A DNA stretch of 43,956 nt from Kutzneria sp. 744 (GCF_000568255.1 NZ_KK037166.1:1446363-1490318), one strand, 5' to 3'. Positions 16,398 through 24,704 are shown, counted from the first letter of the stretch. Numbers and translations are program-made. The notes: generated from the sequence alone by a model not told the origin.

Positions 16398-17477
16398 CTA
16401 GTCGGTGGGCGTCCTGATCGTCACCTTGAAGTCGGCCCCGATCTCCAGCGGCGCGGTCAGGTTCCAGCAGTTCTTGTCCGCCAACTGCTGCAGCGCCTGC
16501 ACCCGGTCCACCGCGTCGCTCCACACCTTCTGCCGGCCGGTGGTGCAGGGGTTGCGCATGTGCTTGAGCCGGACCTGGTTGAAGTAGGCCAGGAACACCT
16601 GCTCGGTTATGCCCGAGACCGGTGTGCCGGAGGCCTCGATGATGGACTCGGTGATGAGCTTGGGCAGTCCGTCGCAGTCGCTGCTGCTGGCCCCCATCAT
16701 CAGCGCGGTGTCGAAGAGGTCCTCGATGCCGAGGTTGCTGCGGATGTTGAGCTGGTTGGCGATGGCCAGCGCGGGCGTGAGGAAGAGCTGGTGGGCGACC
16801 CGGAGCTGGGCCTCGTCGAAGCGGCGGTCGGCGGCCGCGGTGCGCCAGTCGTTGACGAAGGAGTCGCCGAGGGCGACGGTGTCCTCGCTGTGGGTCTCCC
16901 CCAGCTTCTGCAACGTGGGCAGGTAGCGCCGCAACGGGTTGTCGGGCACGGCGTCGGTGTACTGGACGACCACGGTGAACAGGTCGCCCCGCGAGGTGCA
17001 GAAGCTGGCCCAGCCGGCCTTGAAGCCGCAGCCGTCGTGGTCGTTGACGATGCTGGCGTACTGGGGCGTGGTCTTGCTCTGCTCGAACACCGACGTGATG
17101 TCGTCGAGCATGGCCACGACCTGGGCGGGCAGGGTCGGCCCGGCCGGGGGCCTGGGCGTGGTGGTCGTGGTGGCGCCGCCGGTGGAGGTGGGGCCGCCGG
17201 TGGGCGAGGTCGAGGCGGCGGGCGGCGGGGACCCGGCCGGCGGCAGCGTGATCTGCGACGGGCCGGTCGGCACGACGACGGGTGGCGCGGCGGCGTCGGG
17301 GCTCGACGCGGGCATCAGTGTGGCGAAGGCGATGCCGACGCTGGTCACCAGCGCGAGCGCCACCGGGACGGCGGTCCGCAGCGGCAGGCCGCCGATCTCC
17401 GCGTCCCAGAACCCCTTGGACCGGGGCTCACCGCCGTTGCCGGGCTGCACTCGCGTTCGCTCCGTGGTCGATCGCAT
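16398..17477 (-). CDS. GH46 chitosanase-like exported or membrane-anchored protein
   Basis: A 359-residue protein from ATG 17477, five bases after a TAGTGT box. A cytoplasmic head of about 30 residues precedes a hydrophobic segment (VPVALALVTSVGIAFATL), then a Pro/Thr/Gly-rich linker to about residue 105. The rest is GH46: VFEQSKTTPQY (Glu at the E22 position of the Streptomyces N174 enzyme), NDHDGCGFKAGWASFC (Asp at the D40 position), and VVQYTDAVPDNPLRRYLPTL. Chitosanases hydrolyse beta-1,4 glucosamine chains. The head is long for a secretory signal, so it may stay membrane-anchored. Its stop TAG contains the IS630 target TA and survives the insertion. Confidence 0.82.
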   Translation of the reverse strand: MRSTTERTRVQPGNGGEPRSKGFWDAEIGGLPLRTAVPVALALVTSVGIAFATLMPASSPDAAAPPVVVPTGPSQITLPPAGSPPPAASTSPTGGPTSTGGATTTTTPRPPAGPTLPAQVVAMLDDITSVFEQSKTTPQYASIVNDHDGCGFKAGWASFCTSRGDLFTVVVQYTDAVPDNPLRRYLPTLQKLGETHSEDTVALGDSFVNDWRTAAADRRFDEAQLRVAHQLFLTPALAIANQLNIRSNLGIEDLFDTALMMGASSSDCDGLPKLITESIIEASGTPVSGITEQVFLAYFNQVRLKHMRNPCTTGRQKVWSDAVDRVQALQQLADKNCWNLTAPLEIGADFKVTIRTPTD

Positions 17478-17482
17478 TGCGC

Positions 17483-17488
17483 ACACTA
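17483..17488 (-). promoter_or_regulatory. -10 box for leaderless GH46 gene
   Basis: TAGTGT on the minus strand ends five bases before the ATG at 17477. This supports that start over in-frame codons up to 17579. Confidence 0.5.
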
Positions 17489-17604
17489 GTGGGTTTACGC
17501 AGGTGGGAGCGACGCGGTTCAACCGATCGGCCTCCCGCATGGCGCGTTCGGTGCAGCCGAACACCGCAGCCGACAACACATCCGATGACTCAACAGATGT
17601 AACC

Positions 17605-17621
17605 GTATTCCGGGCGAATAC
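17605..17621. promoter_or_regulatory. Dyad GTATTC-N5-GAATAC, candidate operator
   Basis: A perfect 6-bp inverted repeat in the divergent region between GH46 and GH105. A wider ATCCGAT/ATCGGAT pair (17580-17586 and 17633-17639) brackets it. The binding protein is unknown. Confidence 0.4.
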
Positions 17622-17647
17622 TACGGCTATAGATCGGATGTCCAGCC

Positions 17648-17677
17648 TTGACGTCGCGGGCGTGACCGGAGTAGTCG
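17648..17677 (+). promoter_or_regulatory. Sigma-70-like promoter of the GH105 gene
   Basis: TTGACG and TAGTCG are separated by 18 bases, about 50 bases upstream of the ATG at 17729. GAGAGGAG serves as RBS. Confidence 0.5.
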
Positions 17678-17728
17678 TTCAGGGACAGCAACGAGCCTCC
17701 CGCCGCGGGCTCCATCGAGAGGAGCACG

Positions 17729-18904
17729 ATGCCCAGCCCGCGCACGCGGGGCCGCTGGATCCGTCGGATCGGGCTCGTCCTGGTCGCCAGCCTCGCCCCG
17801 GTCCTGCCGGTCACGGCCACCGCCGCCCCCGCCCAGCCGTCAGCGACCGACTGGTCCAAGGCCGTCGTCGACTCGACGATGAAGCGCTTCACGCCGGCCA
17901 CGCTCGGCAGCTGGGGCTACCAGACCGGCCTGTACCTCTACGGCCAGTACCTGGTCTACAAGCGCACGCACGACAAGGCCTACCTGGACTACATCAAGGC
18001 CTGGGTGGACCGCTTCGTCGACGCCGACGGCAAGGTCGGCAACAGCTTCAGCAGCCTGGACTCCATGCAGTCGGGCAACCTGCTGGTGCTGCTGTACCAG
18101 GAGACCAAGGACCCGCGGTACCAGAAGGCGGCCGCGCAGATCCGGACCCGTCTGAACACCTACCCGCGCACCGAGGACGGCGGCTTCTGGCACGCCACCA
18201 GCCGTGAGCACCAGCTCTGGCTGGACGGCACCTACATGGTGCTGCCGTTCCTGGAGCGCTACGGCGCCACCTTCAACGACGCCAAGTACGCCAACGCCGA
18301 GGCGGCCAAGCAGCTCGTGACCTACGGCAGCCACCTCGCCGACCCGTCCGGCTTCTTCTTCCACGCCTACGACGAGTCCGGCACGCAGACCTGGGCCGAC
18401 CCCACCACCAAGCACTCGCCCGAGTTCTGGTGCCGCTCCATCGGCTGGTACGCCATGGCCAGCGTCGACGTCCTGGACTACACGCCGCGGTCCGACCCGA
18501 ACCGGGCCAAGATCGTCAAGAACGTGCAGAACCTGGCCAAGGCGGTCCGCAAGTACCAGGACCCGGCGACCGGCCGCTGGTTCCAGGTGCCGGAGAAGCC
18601 CACGCTGGCCGGCAACTGGACCGAGACCTCCTGCTCGGCCATGTTCACCTACATGCTGTCCAAGGGCGTGCAGAAGGGCTACCTCGACCACAGCTACCAG
18701 GCCGTGGCCGACAGGGGCTACAAGGGCGTGCTGGCCAAGGTCTCCGTGGGCAGCGACGGCCTGACCAACATCGCCGACATCTGCATCGGCACCAACGTCG
18801 GCGACACCGCCTTCTACCTCGCACGGCCACGAGCCACCAACGACCCGCACGGCCTCGGGGCTTTCCTGATCATGAACGAGCAGATGCGCAACGCCCACAC
18901 CTAG
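17729..18904 (+). CDS. Secreted GH105 unsaturated rhamnogalacturonyl/glucuronyl hydrolase
   Basis: A 391-residue protein with a Sec signal peptide (residues 1 to about 32, basic head then LVLVASLAPVLPVTATAAPA). The alpha6/alpha6 barrel carries the GH88/GH105 hallmarks: LDSMQSGNLL (Asp111), GGFWHATSREHQLWLDGTYM (Asp166, equivalent to the proton donor Asp143 of YteR), FWCRSIGWYAM, and C-terminal VGDTAFYLA. The family hydrates the 4,5-unsaturated uronate left by polysaccharide lyases and releases the neighbouring sugar. Unusually for GH105 it is exported, so it would act on lyase products outside the cell. No lyase is in the window. It shares a divergent region with the GH46 gene. Confidence 0.9.
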   Translation: MPSPRTRGRWIRRIGLVLVASLAPVLPVTATAAPAQPSATDWSKAVVDSTMKRFTPATLGSWGYQTGLYLYGQYLVYKRTHDKAYLDYIKAWVDRFVDADGKVGNSFSSLDSMQSGNLLVLLYQETKDPRYQKAAAQIRTRLNTYPRTEDGGFWHATSREHQLWLDGTYMVLPFLERYGATFNDAKYANAEAAKQLVTYGSHLADPSGFFFHAYDESGTQTWADPTTKHSPEFWCRSIGWYAMASVDVLDYTPRSDPNRAKIVKNVQNLAKAVRKYQDPATGRWFQVPEKPTLAGNWTETSCSAMFTYMLSKGVQKGYLDHSYQAVADRGYKGVLAKVSVGSDGLTNIADICIGTNVGDTAFYLARPRATNDPHGLGAFLIMNEQMRNAHT

Positions 18905-18912
18905 GCGGGGTC

Positions 18913-18956
18913 GTGATCCGGCCCGCGGCGGCTGTCGTCGCCGCGGGCCGGATCAC
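18913..18956. terminator. Bidirectional hairpin between convergent genes
   Basis: A perfect 18-bp stem (18913-18930 with 18939-18956) with an 8-base loop. It lies right after the GH105 stop and before the convergent gene ending at 18969. There is no T-tract, which is common for actinomycete terminators. Confidence 0.75.
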
Positions 18957-18968
18957 GCCGGAATCAGC

Positions 18969-19343
18969 TCAGCACTTGCCCCACTTGAACCCGGTCAGGT
19001 CGTCGGTCCGCCCGGCCGCCGGGTTGAAGACGAAGGGCGTGCCGATGGTCGACCACTGGCCGCCGGCCCGGAACGTGAACTTCACGGCGGGGTGCTGCTC
19101 GTTGTTCAGAATATGGGTGAAGCCGCACGCGTCGGTCTGCGACACGTTCTTGACCGACCTCGTCGGATTGGACGTGAAAAGGTACTTGCTGGATATCCAG
19201 AGCCCCTGCGGCGAGCCCTGGAAGTTCGCCTGCGGGTAGGCCCACACCCAGGGGTTGGGATCGGCCGACGCCGCGGGCGCCACGGCGATCGTCACGCCGA
19301 GCCCCAGGGCCAGGGTGGCCGCGATCGTGGTGAACCGCTTCAT
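18969..19343 (-). CDS. Small secreted protein, weakly beta/gamma-crystallin or I36-like
   Basis: A 124-residue protein from ATG 19343, with GGAGGGG before it. The signal peptide runs to about residue 28 (FTTIAATLALGLGVTIAVAPAASA). The mature part of about 96 residues starts DPNPWVWAYPQANFQGSPQGLW, and the YPQANFQG stretch resembles a beta/gamma-crystallin or peptidase-inhibitor I36 strand. Two cysteines (DACGF and the C-terminal WGKC) probably form a disulfide. No catalytic motif is seen. Function is unknown; an extracellular inhibitor is one possibility, with weak support. Confidence 0.7.
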   Translation of the reverse strand: MKRFTTIAATLALGLGVTIAVAPAASADPNPWVWAYPQANFQGSPQGLWISSKYLFTSNPTRSVKNVSQTDACGFTHILNNEQHPAVKFTFRAGGQWSTIGTPFVFNPAAGRTDDLTGFKWGKC

Positions 19344-19560
19344 AATCCCCTCCACATCACTTCGTTCTGCCGGTCTGGCGGTTTTTACGAATCGGACGGT
19401 AAGCGACCAGAAAATGGCCGGCAAGGTGGACCGGCCGGTCGGGCAGCCGCCGACGAACAACGGACACGCACCTCTTCAGAAGTGACCTTTTTCGTTTGAA
19501 AGTTGCTCGGAAATTCCCGCCGTCGTGGCCGGAGCGGCGAATTTCGGAAAGTGTTCACCC

Positions 19561-20559
19561 ATGCGGTGTCACCTGCTTGTGCTGTGCGCGGCGCTCGTGG
19601 TGCTCGGCGGCTGCGCGCCGGCCGGCACGGGCCCCCGCGATCCCGTCCCGGTCGGAGAGCTGGCCGACGCCCTGCGCCAAGCGCTGCCCGCGGGCAGCAC
19701 GGCTCGGGTGTCGCCGGCGGACCAGCCGGGCATGGTTCGTTACGACGACGGCAAGGGCGCCGTGGCCATGGCGGTCTCGGTCGGACGGGTGCCGCCGGAT
19801 CAGGCCGACCAGGCCACGGCCTGCCCCCTGTACTCGCAGCACCCCTATGCCCGCTGCGTCCGCCACACCAGGCCGGACGGCGGGCTTGCCGCCGTCGACC
19901 AGGACCACGTCCAACCACTCACGCCGACCGGGGTCGAGAGGTGGACCGCGCTGTCCGTCACCGCAGCCGGCGAGTTCGTGTCGCTCGCGGAATGGAACGC
20001 GGCCGACGCCGACGCCGCACCCTCCCGGCCCCACCCCCCGTTGACCCCGGACCAACTGCTGGACGTCGCCGGCTCCCCTCGCTGGGTTCCGCTGGCGAAA
20101 CGCCTGCCGGTGCAGCCGCCACCGCCGACAACGCCCGAGTTCGCCTCCGACCGGATCCTCGCCGTGCTGAGGCAAGAGCTTGCGCCGGCGATCCGCTTGG
20201 AACGCAAGGACACCACGAGCCGCGGCTACGTCGAGGCCACTGTGGACGATGGCGGCGGCGAGGGTCTGCTGACCGTCACCGTGCAGCAATGGCAGCGGCC
20301 GGACGATCCGGATCTGGTCGACCTCTTCCGGAATGCCCGGACGACCGCCGACGGCACGCAGGTGACGACCCGGCGGCAGTCTCCGACGGCCGACACCGTG
20401 CAGGAGGACGCCGATGCCCGGACACCGGGCGGCCTGCGGGTCGCGGTGTCGCAGGTGAACGCGCCCGCCTTCGGCCTCCCGGCCACCCGCGCGGCGCCGC
20501 TGCTCACCGTCGACCAGTTGACCCGGCTTGCGTCGGCTCTCCTGCGGGCCGTCGGTTGA
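19561..20559 (+). CDS. Lipoprotein of unknown function
   Basis: A 332-residue protein from ATG 19561. The start MRCHLLVLCAALVVLGGCAPAG gives a short basic head, a hydrophobic core and the lipobox VLGGC, so it should be lipidated at Cys17 and held on the outer membrane face. The in-frame ATG at 19525 would extend the head needlessly. The body contains no motif I recognise; two weakly repetitive halves (each with an LxxxLRQxL helix, then a beta-rich stretch) suggest a duplicated domain. It is followed after 74 bases by the AraC gene on the same strand. Confidence 0.75.
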   Translation: MRCHLLVLCAALVVLGGCAPAGTGPRDPVPVGELADALRQALPAGSTARVSPADQPGMVRYDDGKGAVAMAVSVGRVPPDQADQATACPLYSQHPYARCVRHTRPDGGLAAVDQDHVQPLTPTGVERWTALSVTAAGEFVSLAEWNAADADAAPSRPHPPLTPDQLLDVAGSPRWVPLAKRLPVQPPPPTTPEFASDRILAVLRQELAPAIRLERKDTTSRGYVEATVDDGGGEGLLTVTVQQWQRPDDPDLVDLFRNARTTADGTQVTTRRQSPTADTVQEDADARTPGGLRVAVSQVNAPAFGLPATRAAPLLTVDQLTRLASALLRAVG

Positions 20560-20620
20560 CTTGGCTCGATGAGTGGGAACGCTGTCTCACTACGGGTGCG
20601 GAACGGTCACACGACGGCAC

Positions 20621-20626
20621 TACCGT
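20621..20626 (+). promoter_or_regulatory. -10 box for leaderless AraC gene
   Basis: TACCGT ends seven bases before the GTG at 20634, in a stretch without an RBS. Confidence 0.45.
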
Positions 20627-20633
20627 CGCCGTA

Positions 20634-21551
20634 GTGACGAACCGCGCGGACGGCGCACCGGCATCGCGGGCCGAGGACGCCGATATCGGCGGCGGGCAAC
20701 CGTGTTCGCGCTTGGGGTCCAGCGACGGGTACGGCTGGATGTCGCTGGTCGCTCGCACCTACAGCTGCCCATCGACCGTTGCCGAGTTCAGCACCGAATC
20801 GACCACGGCGCTCACCGTCGTGGTGACCACTCACGGCGTTCGGGAAGTCGCGTGCCGCGTCGACGGCCGCTGGCGGCAGACCATCCACCGAGCGGGATCC
20901 GCGCACGTCACCGCCCCGCTGACGTCGAGCACAATGCGTTGGCACGCCACAACATCCGCGCCGGTGCGGACGGTCAACATCTACCTGCGCCCGCACCTGG
21001 TGGACGAGGTCAGCTGGGCCATGGGCGGCGTCGGCATGCTGCTGCCCGGCGAACTCCCGGACATCCCCCTGCTGGAAGACCCGTACGTGGCCGCGACGGG
21101 CAACGCCATCGCCGACGCCGTCGAGCGCGGAGCCCCCGCGGCCTACGCCGACGCACTCGCCCACGGACTGACCGCACACCTGTTGCACGTCACCCACTTT
21201 CGGCCGCCCTCAGACCCTCCGTCGCCGCTCGGACGGACCATGCTGCGCACCGTGGCGAGCTATCTCCACGAGCATCTCCATGAGGACGTCACACTGTCCG
21301 ACCTGGCGACGCTGACCAATATGAGCAGACATCACTTTCTGCGGATGTTCAAGAAGTCCACCGGGACGACGCCCCACCGCTACCTCGTTCAGCTGCGGCT
21401 GCGCAAGGCCGCCTGCCTTCTGCGGACCACCTCTCAGTCCGTGCAGCAGGTGATGGCCGCGTGCGGCTACGCCAGCATGGGCCCGTTCTCGGCGGCCTTT
21501 CGGCGGGAACACGGCTGCTCGCCGGGCCAGTTCCGACGGGAGCCCGGCTGA
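20634..21551 (+). CDS. AraC-family transcriptional regulator
   Basis: A 305-residue protein with start taken at GTG 20634 (VTNRADGAPASRAED). Upstream codons in the same frame are the lipoprotein gene read in another frame. Residues to about 190 form a cupin-like effector domain (HGVREVACRVDGRWRQTIHRAG). Residues from about 205 on form the double helix-turn-helix: LHEDVTLSDLATLTNMSRHHFLRMFKKSTGTTPHRYLVQLRLRKAACLL, then VQQVMAACGYASMGPFSAAFRREHGCSPGQFRR. It is likely an activator. Targets are not evident; neighbours are a lipoprotein and a convergent stress protein. Confidence 0.9.
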   Translation: MTNRADGAPASRAEDADIGGGQPCSRLGSSDGYGWMSLVARTYSCPSTVAEFSTESTTALTVVVTTHGVREVACRVDGRWRQTIHRAGSAHVTAPLTSSTMRWHATTSAPVRTVNIYLRPHLVDEVSWAMGGVGMLLPGELPDIPLLEDPYVAATGNAIADAVERGAPAAYADALAHGLTAHLLHVTHFRPPSDPPSPLGRTMLRTVASYLHEHLHEDVTLSDLATLTNMSRHHFLRMFKKSTGTTPHRYLVQLRLRKAACLLRTTSQSVQQVMAACGYASMGPFSAAFRREHGCSPGQFRREPG

Positions 21552-21613
21552 CCGCCACTGAACGGCTTTCGCCGGACGAGGAGCGTGGCCACAGCTACTG
21601 ATCGATGCTCGGA

Positions 21614-21638
21614 GCCCGGGCCGGCAGAAGGCCCGGGC
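21614..21638. terminator. GC-rich hairpin between convergent genes
   Basis: GCCCGGGCC pairs with GGCCCGGGC across a 7-base loop, between the AraC stop (21551) and the universal stress gene end (21649). Confidence 0.65.
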
Positions 21639-21648
21639 ACCGAACACG

Positions 21649-22572
21649 TCAGCCCTGGTCGTCCGATGGCTCGCGGACGACGGCGACCGGGCAGGGGGCC
21701 TGGTTGAGCACGGCATGGCCGATCGAGCCGAGGATGACTCGCTGCAAGCCGCCGCGGTGACGGCTGCCCACGACCAGCAGGGCGGCATCGGCGGCCCGGG
21801 CCAACAGGGCCTCGACGGGCTGAGAGTCGATCTCCTCGCGCTGGATGTCGAGATCGGGATGCGCCTCGCGCCAGGCCTCGACCTCGGCGACGACCGCGGC
21901 GTCCGCGACGTCCTGCTCGGCCGCGGCGGCGTTGCGCTGCTCGGTGGTGAGGCGCTCGACGAGCAGCGCGAACGGACTTGCGGAGCGACCGTGCACGGCA
22001 CGTACCGGCAGCTTGTGCCGCGCGGCGAAGTCGAGGGCGAAGCGGGCGGCGTGGTCGCCGGTGCCGAGGCCGCCGACGCCGATCACCACCGACGAGCCGG
22101 GCGCGTGCGCAGCCTCGCTCCGGACGACCACGACGGGCCGGGAGGTGGCGTGCACGATCTCGGAGGCGGTGGACCCGAGCAGCGTCCGCGCCAGCGCGCC
22201 GTGACCGGAACCGCCCACGACAACCAGGTTGGCGTCCACGTTCTCGGCCTCGTTGGCCAGCGCGTCGGAGGCGAACCCGTCCACCAGCGCGACGGTGACG
22301 GCCAGCGCGGGCTGGTCCCGGCGCAGCCGCTCGGCCTCGGACTCCAACAGCTCCGAGAGCGCCTGCCGGATCTGGTCGAGGTCGGGTTCCGGCGGATAGC
22401 CGGGCAGGGCGCCGGGCGTCATCGCCGGCGACCACTGCGACTCCACGGCCTGCACGAGGCGCACGGGGCGGTCCCGCACGACCGCCTCCCGGGCCGCCCA
22501 GAGCGCCGCGCCCCGGGCGCCGTCCGACCCGTCGAAGCCGACTAGGACGGGACCACCGAACGATGAGGTCAC
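21649..22572 (-). CDS. Universal stress protein with two Usp domains
   Basis: A 307-residue protein from GTG 22572 (VTSSFGGPVLVGFDGSDG), with GGAAGG upstream. Tandem Usp folds are present: VLVGFDGSDGARGAALWAARE then GGSGHGALARTLLGSTAS in the first, and VVIGVGGLG then GSRHRGGLQRVILGSIGHAVL in the second. Both keep the G-x2-G-x9-G(S/T) ATP-binding loop. These cytosolic proteins are induced by hypoxia, starvation or redox stress in actinobacteria and bind nucleotides. An overlapping out-of-frame ATG just upstream is not the start. Confidence 0.92.
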   Translation of the reverse strand: MTSSFGGPVLVGFDGSDGARGAALWAAREAVVRDRPVRLVQAVESQWSPAMTPGALPGYPPEPDLDQIRQALSELLESEAERLRRDQPALAVTVALVDGFASDALANEAENVDANLVVVGGSGHGALARTLLGSTASEIVHATSRPVVVVRSEAAHAPGSSVVIGVGGLGTGDHAARFALDFAARHKLPVRAVHGRSASPFALLVERLTTEQRNAAAAEQDVADAAVVAEVEAWREAHPDLDIQREEIDSQPVEALLARAADAALLVVGSRHRGGLQRVILGSIGHAVLNQAPCPVAVVREPSDDQG

Positions 22573-22658
22573 GGGACATGTCCTTCCATCACGGATCACG
22601 GGCGTGTCCGAGGATGCCCGTGATCGGCTTCGCCGAACCCTGCGACCGGCCCGGCGAT

Positions 22659-22664
22659 TACCAT
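22659..22664 (+). promoter_or_regulatory. -10 box for leaderless MobA-like gene
   Basis: TACCAT ends eight bases before the ATG at 22673; no RBS is present. Confidence 0.4.
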
Positions 22665-22672
22665 CGACGCCC

Positions 22673-23233
22673 ATGACGAGCGTGGCGGGGCTGGTGCTGG
22701 CGGCCGGGGAGGGCCGGCGGTACGGGATGCCGAAGGCGCTGGTCGTCCACCGGGGCCGGCTGTTCGTGGAGTCGACGGTGGATCGACTGCGGGCGGCGGG
22801 ATGCACGCGGATCGTGGTCGTGGCGGGGGCGGCGGCGGACGAGGTGCGGCGCGCGGATCTGGGCGACGCGGACGTGGTGGAGAACCCGGACTGGGCGACG
22901 GGGATGGGATCGTCGCTGCGCAAGGGAATCGAGGCCCTGCAAGACGAAGACGCGGTGGCCGTGATGACGGTGGATCTGCCGGGCGTCACGGCCGAGGCGA
23001 TCACCAGGGTCCTCGAACGCGCGAGCACGAAAGCCCTGGCGGCGGCGACGTACGACGGCAGGCGGGGACACCCGGTGCTGATCGGGCGTGAGCACTGGCA
23101 AGGGGTGCATGAGGTGGCGCAGGGCGACAGCGGCGCGCGGGCTTACCTGAAGCGGCACGAGGTGACGGAAGTGGCCTGTGACGACGTGGCCGACGGGCAC
23201 GACGTGGACCGGCCGGAGGATCTTCCCGGGTGA
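22673..23233 (+). CDS. MobA/MocA-like nucleotidyltransferase
   Basis: A 186-residue protein from ATG 22673 (MTSVAGLVLAAGEGRRYGMPKAL). It has the NTP-transferase signature LAAGEGRRYGMPK, then VVVVAGAAADEV, ENPDWATGMGSSLRKGIEAL, the metal-binding VMTVDLPGV and HPVLIGREHW. This is the molybdenum-cofactor cytidylyltransferase/MocA fold, which links CTP or GTP to a cofactor or alcohol. No xanthine-dehydrogenase-type genes are beside it here, so the true acceptor is unclear. The stop is 14 bases before the next ATG. Confidence 0.88.
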   Translation: MTSVAGLVLAAGEGRRYGMPKALVVHRGRLFVESTVDRLRAAGCTRIVVVAGAAADEVRRADLGDADVVENPDWATGMGSSLRKGIEALQDEDAVAVMTVDLPGVTAEAITRVLERASTKALAAATYDGRRGHPVLIGREHWQGVHEVAQGDSGARAYLKRHEVTEVACDDVADGHDVDRPEDLPG

Positions 23234-23235
23234 GG

Positions 23236-23241
23236 TAGCGT
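23236..23241 (+). promoter_or_regulatory. -10 box for leaderless Ycf48-like gene
   Basis: TAGCGT ends six bases before the ATG at 23248 and overlaps the end of the preceding gene. Confidence 0.5.
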
Positions 23242-23247
23242 CCGCCC

Positions 23248-24273
23248 ATGAGGTGGATCACGGGAATCGCGGCGGCGCTGCTGACCGTAACCATGGCCGT
23301 GCCGGCCCAGGCAACCCCGGGCCCGACCTGGCGGTTGCACACCACGGGCAGTGACGCCCGGCTGCGCGGGCTGAGCGCGGTGAGCCCGCTGGTGGCCTGG
23401 GCCAGCGGCAGCGCGGGCACGATCCTGCGCACGACCGACGGCGGCCGGACCTGGGAGCAGAAGGCCCCGCAGGGCACGGCGGCGCTGGACTTCCGTGACA
23501 TCCAGGCGTTCGACGCGCAGCACGCCGTGGCGTTGTCGATCGGCGAGGGCGACAGCTCCCGCGTCTACCGCACGGACAACGGCGGCAAGACGTGGCAGCA
23601 GACACAGACCAACCAGGAGCCGAAGGGCTTCTACGACTGCATGGCCTTCTTCGACCAGCGGCACGGCCTGATCGTCGGCGACCCGCTGAACGGCCGCTTC
23701 GAGGTGCTGGCCACCGATGACGGCGGCCGTAGCTGGCAGATCCTGCCCAACACGGGCATGCCCGACGCGCAGCCGAACGAGGCCGGCTTCGCGGCCAGCG
23801 GCCAGTGCGTCGCCACGAGCGGCGCGAACGACGCCTGGATCGGCAGCGGCGGCGGCACGCAGTCCCGGGTCTACCACTCGGCCGACCGCGGCCGGACCTG
23901 GCACGCGACGGCCACTCCCCTGCCCAGCAACGCCTCCTCGGGCGTGTTCGCGGTGGCCTTCCGCGACCGCAACCACGGCGTGGCGGTCGGCGGGGACTAC
24001 TCGCCGCCGAACGCGGGCGCGGCGGCCACGAGCCGGGATCAGGGCCGGACCTGGCAGGCGGCGAGCGTCGGCGGCTACCGCTCGGGCGCGGCCTGGCTGC
24101 TGGGCAATGCCGTGGTGGCGGTGGGCCCGACCGGCAGCGACCTGAGCTTGGACGGCGGCCAGCACTGGCGCCAGTTCGACACCGGCAGCTTCGACACGGT
24201 CGACTGCCCGAACCCGGTGACGTGCTGGGCCGCGGGCGAGCACGGCCGGGTCGCCACACTCGGCGTCGGCTGA
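23248..24273 (+). CDS. Secreted Ycf48/BNR-repeat beta-propeller protein
   Basis: A 341-residue protein with a Sec signal peptide (MRWITGIAAALLTVTMAVPAQA). Asp-box repeats recur: TTDGGRTWE, TDNGGKTWQQ, TDDGGRSWQ, SADRGRTWHA, SRDQGRTWQA and LDGGQHWRQ. With them come the WASGSAGTILR and WAAGEHGRVATL blades, so it is a seven-bladed BNR/Ycf48-like propeller. No sialidase arginine triad or FRIP motif is seen, so sialidase activity is unlikely. Homologues in actinomycetes are often labelled oxidoreductase without basis. It probably acts as an extracellular binding or scaffold protein. Confidence 0.82.
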   Translation: MRWITGIAAALLTVTMAVPAQATPGPTWRLHTTGSDARLRGLSAVSPLVAWASGSAGTILRTTDGGRTWEQKAPQGTAALDFRDIQAFDAQHAVALSIGEGDSSRVYRTDNGGKTWQQTQTNQEPKGFYDCMAFFDQRHGLIVGDPLNGRFEVLATDDGGRSWQILPNTGMPDAQPNEAGFAASGQCVATSGANDAWIGSGGGTQSRVYHSADRGRTWHATATPLPSNASSGVFAVAFRDRNHGVAVGGDYSPPNAGAAATSRDQGRTWQAASVGGYRSGAAWLLGNAVVAVGPTGSDLSLDGGQHWRQFDTGSFDTVDCPNPVTCWAAGEHGRVATLGVG

Positions 24274-24310
24274 TTCGCCGTAAGCTCATGCCTTGACAAG
24301 CATATAGCCG

Positions 24311-24649
24311 GTGAGTTACTCCAAGCAGGTGGCCACGACCTTCGAAGTGCTCGCCGAGCCGAGCCGGCGCCGGATCCTCGACCTGCTGCGTGACGAGGAG
24401 CGGTCGGTCGGCCAGCTCGTCGACCAGCTGGAGCTGAGCCAGCCGGCGGTGTCCAAGCACCTGCGAGTGCTGCGCGAGGCCGGCCTGGTGACGGTGCGCA
24501 TCGACGCCCAGCGCCGCTGCTACCGGCTGCGCCTGGACCCGCTGCGCGAGCTGGACGACTGGCTCGCGCCCTACCGGCGGCTCTGGTCGGACCACCTGGA
24601 CGCGCTGGAACGGCACCTCGACAGCATCGCCGGCGACAGCGAGGCTTGA
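24311..24649 (+). CDS. ArsR-family transcriptional regulator
   Basis: A 112-residue protein from GTG 24311. The winged helix is FEVLAEPSRRRILDLLRDEERSVGQLVDQLELSQPAVSKHLRVLREAGLVTVRIDAQRRCYRL. There is no metal-binding CxC in the recognition region, so this is the SdpR/YdfF-like branch and not an arsenic sensor. That branch is usually paired with an AHSA1/SRPBCC gene, which is absent here. The next gene is the SIS protein 55 bases on. A GCATAT -10-like box sits just upstream. Confidence 0.9.
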   Translation: MSYSKQVATTFEVLAEPSRRRILDLLRDEERSVGQLVDQLELSQPAVSKHLRVLREAGLVTVRIDAQRRCYRLRLDPLRELDDWLAPYRRLWSDHLDALERHLDSIAGDSEA

Positions 24650-24704
24650 CGGCCGGGGTTTAGTGGTGTGGACCATTTGAAACGATGCACGGAGGCACGT
24701 TCAC

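Larger units (their letters stand above)
13099..16398 (-). mobile_element. IS630-family insertion sequence interrupted by a group II intron
   Basis: The ends are perfect 12-bp inverted repeats (GTGTCCTGCGCC at 13099-13110, its complement at 16387-16398), flanked by TA at 13097-13098 and 16399-16400, the target duplication of IS630/Tc1 elements. Subtracting the 2,167-bp intron leaves an element of 1,133 bp, normal for the family. The single transposase gene is on the minus strand. The right-hand TA lies in the stop codon of the GH46 gene, which remains TAG because the element begins with G. Confidence 0.93.

Noticed and set aside
23248-24273. Sialidase
   Set aside because: Asp-box repeats are present, but the catalytic arginine triad, Tyr/Glu pair and FRIP motif are not seen.
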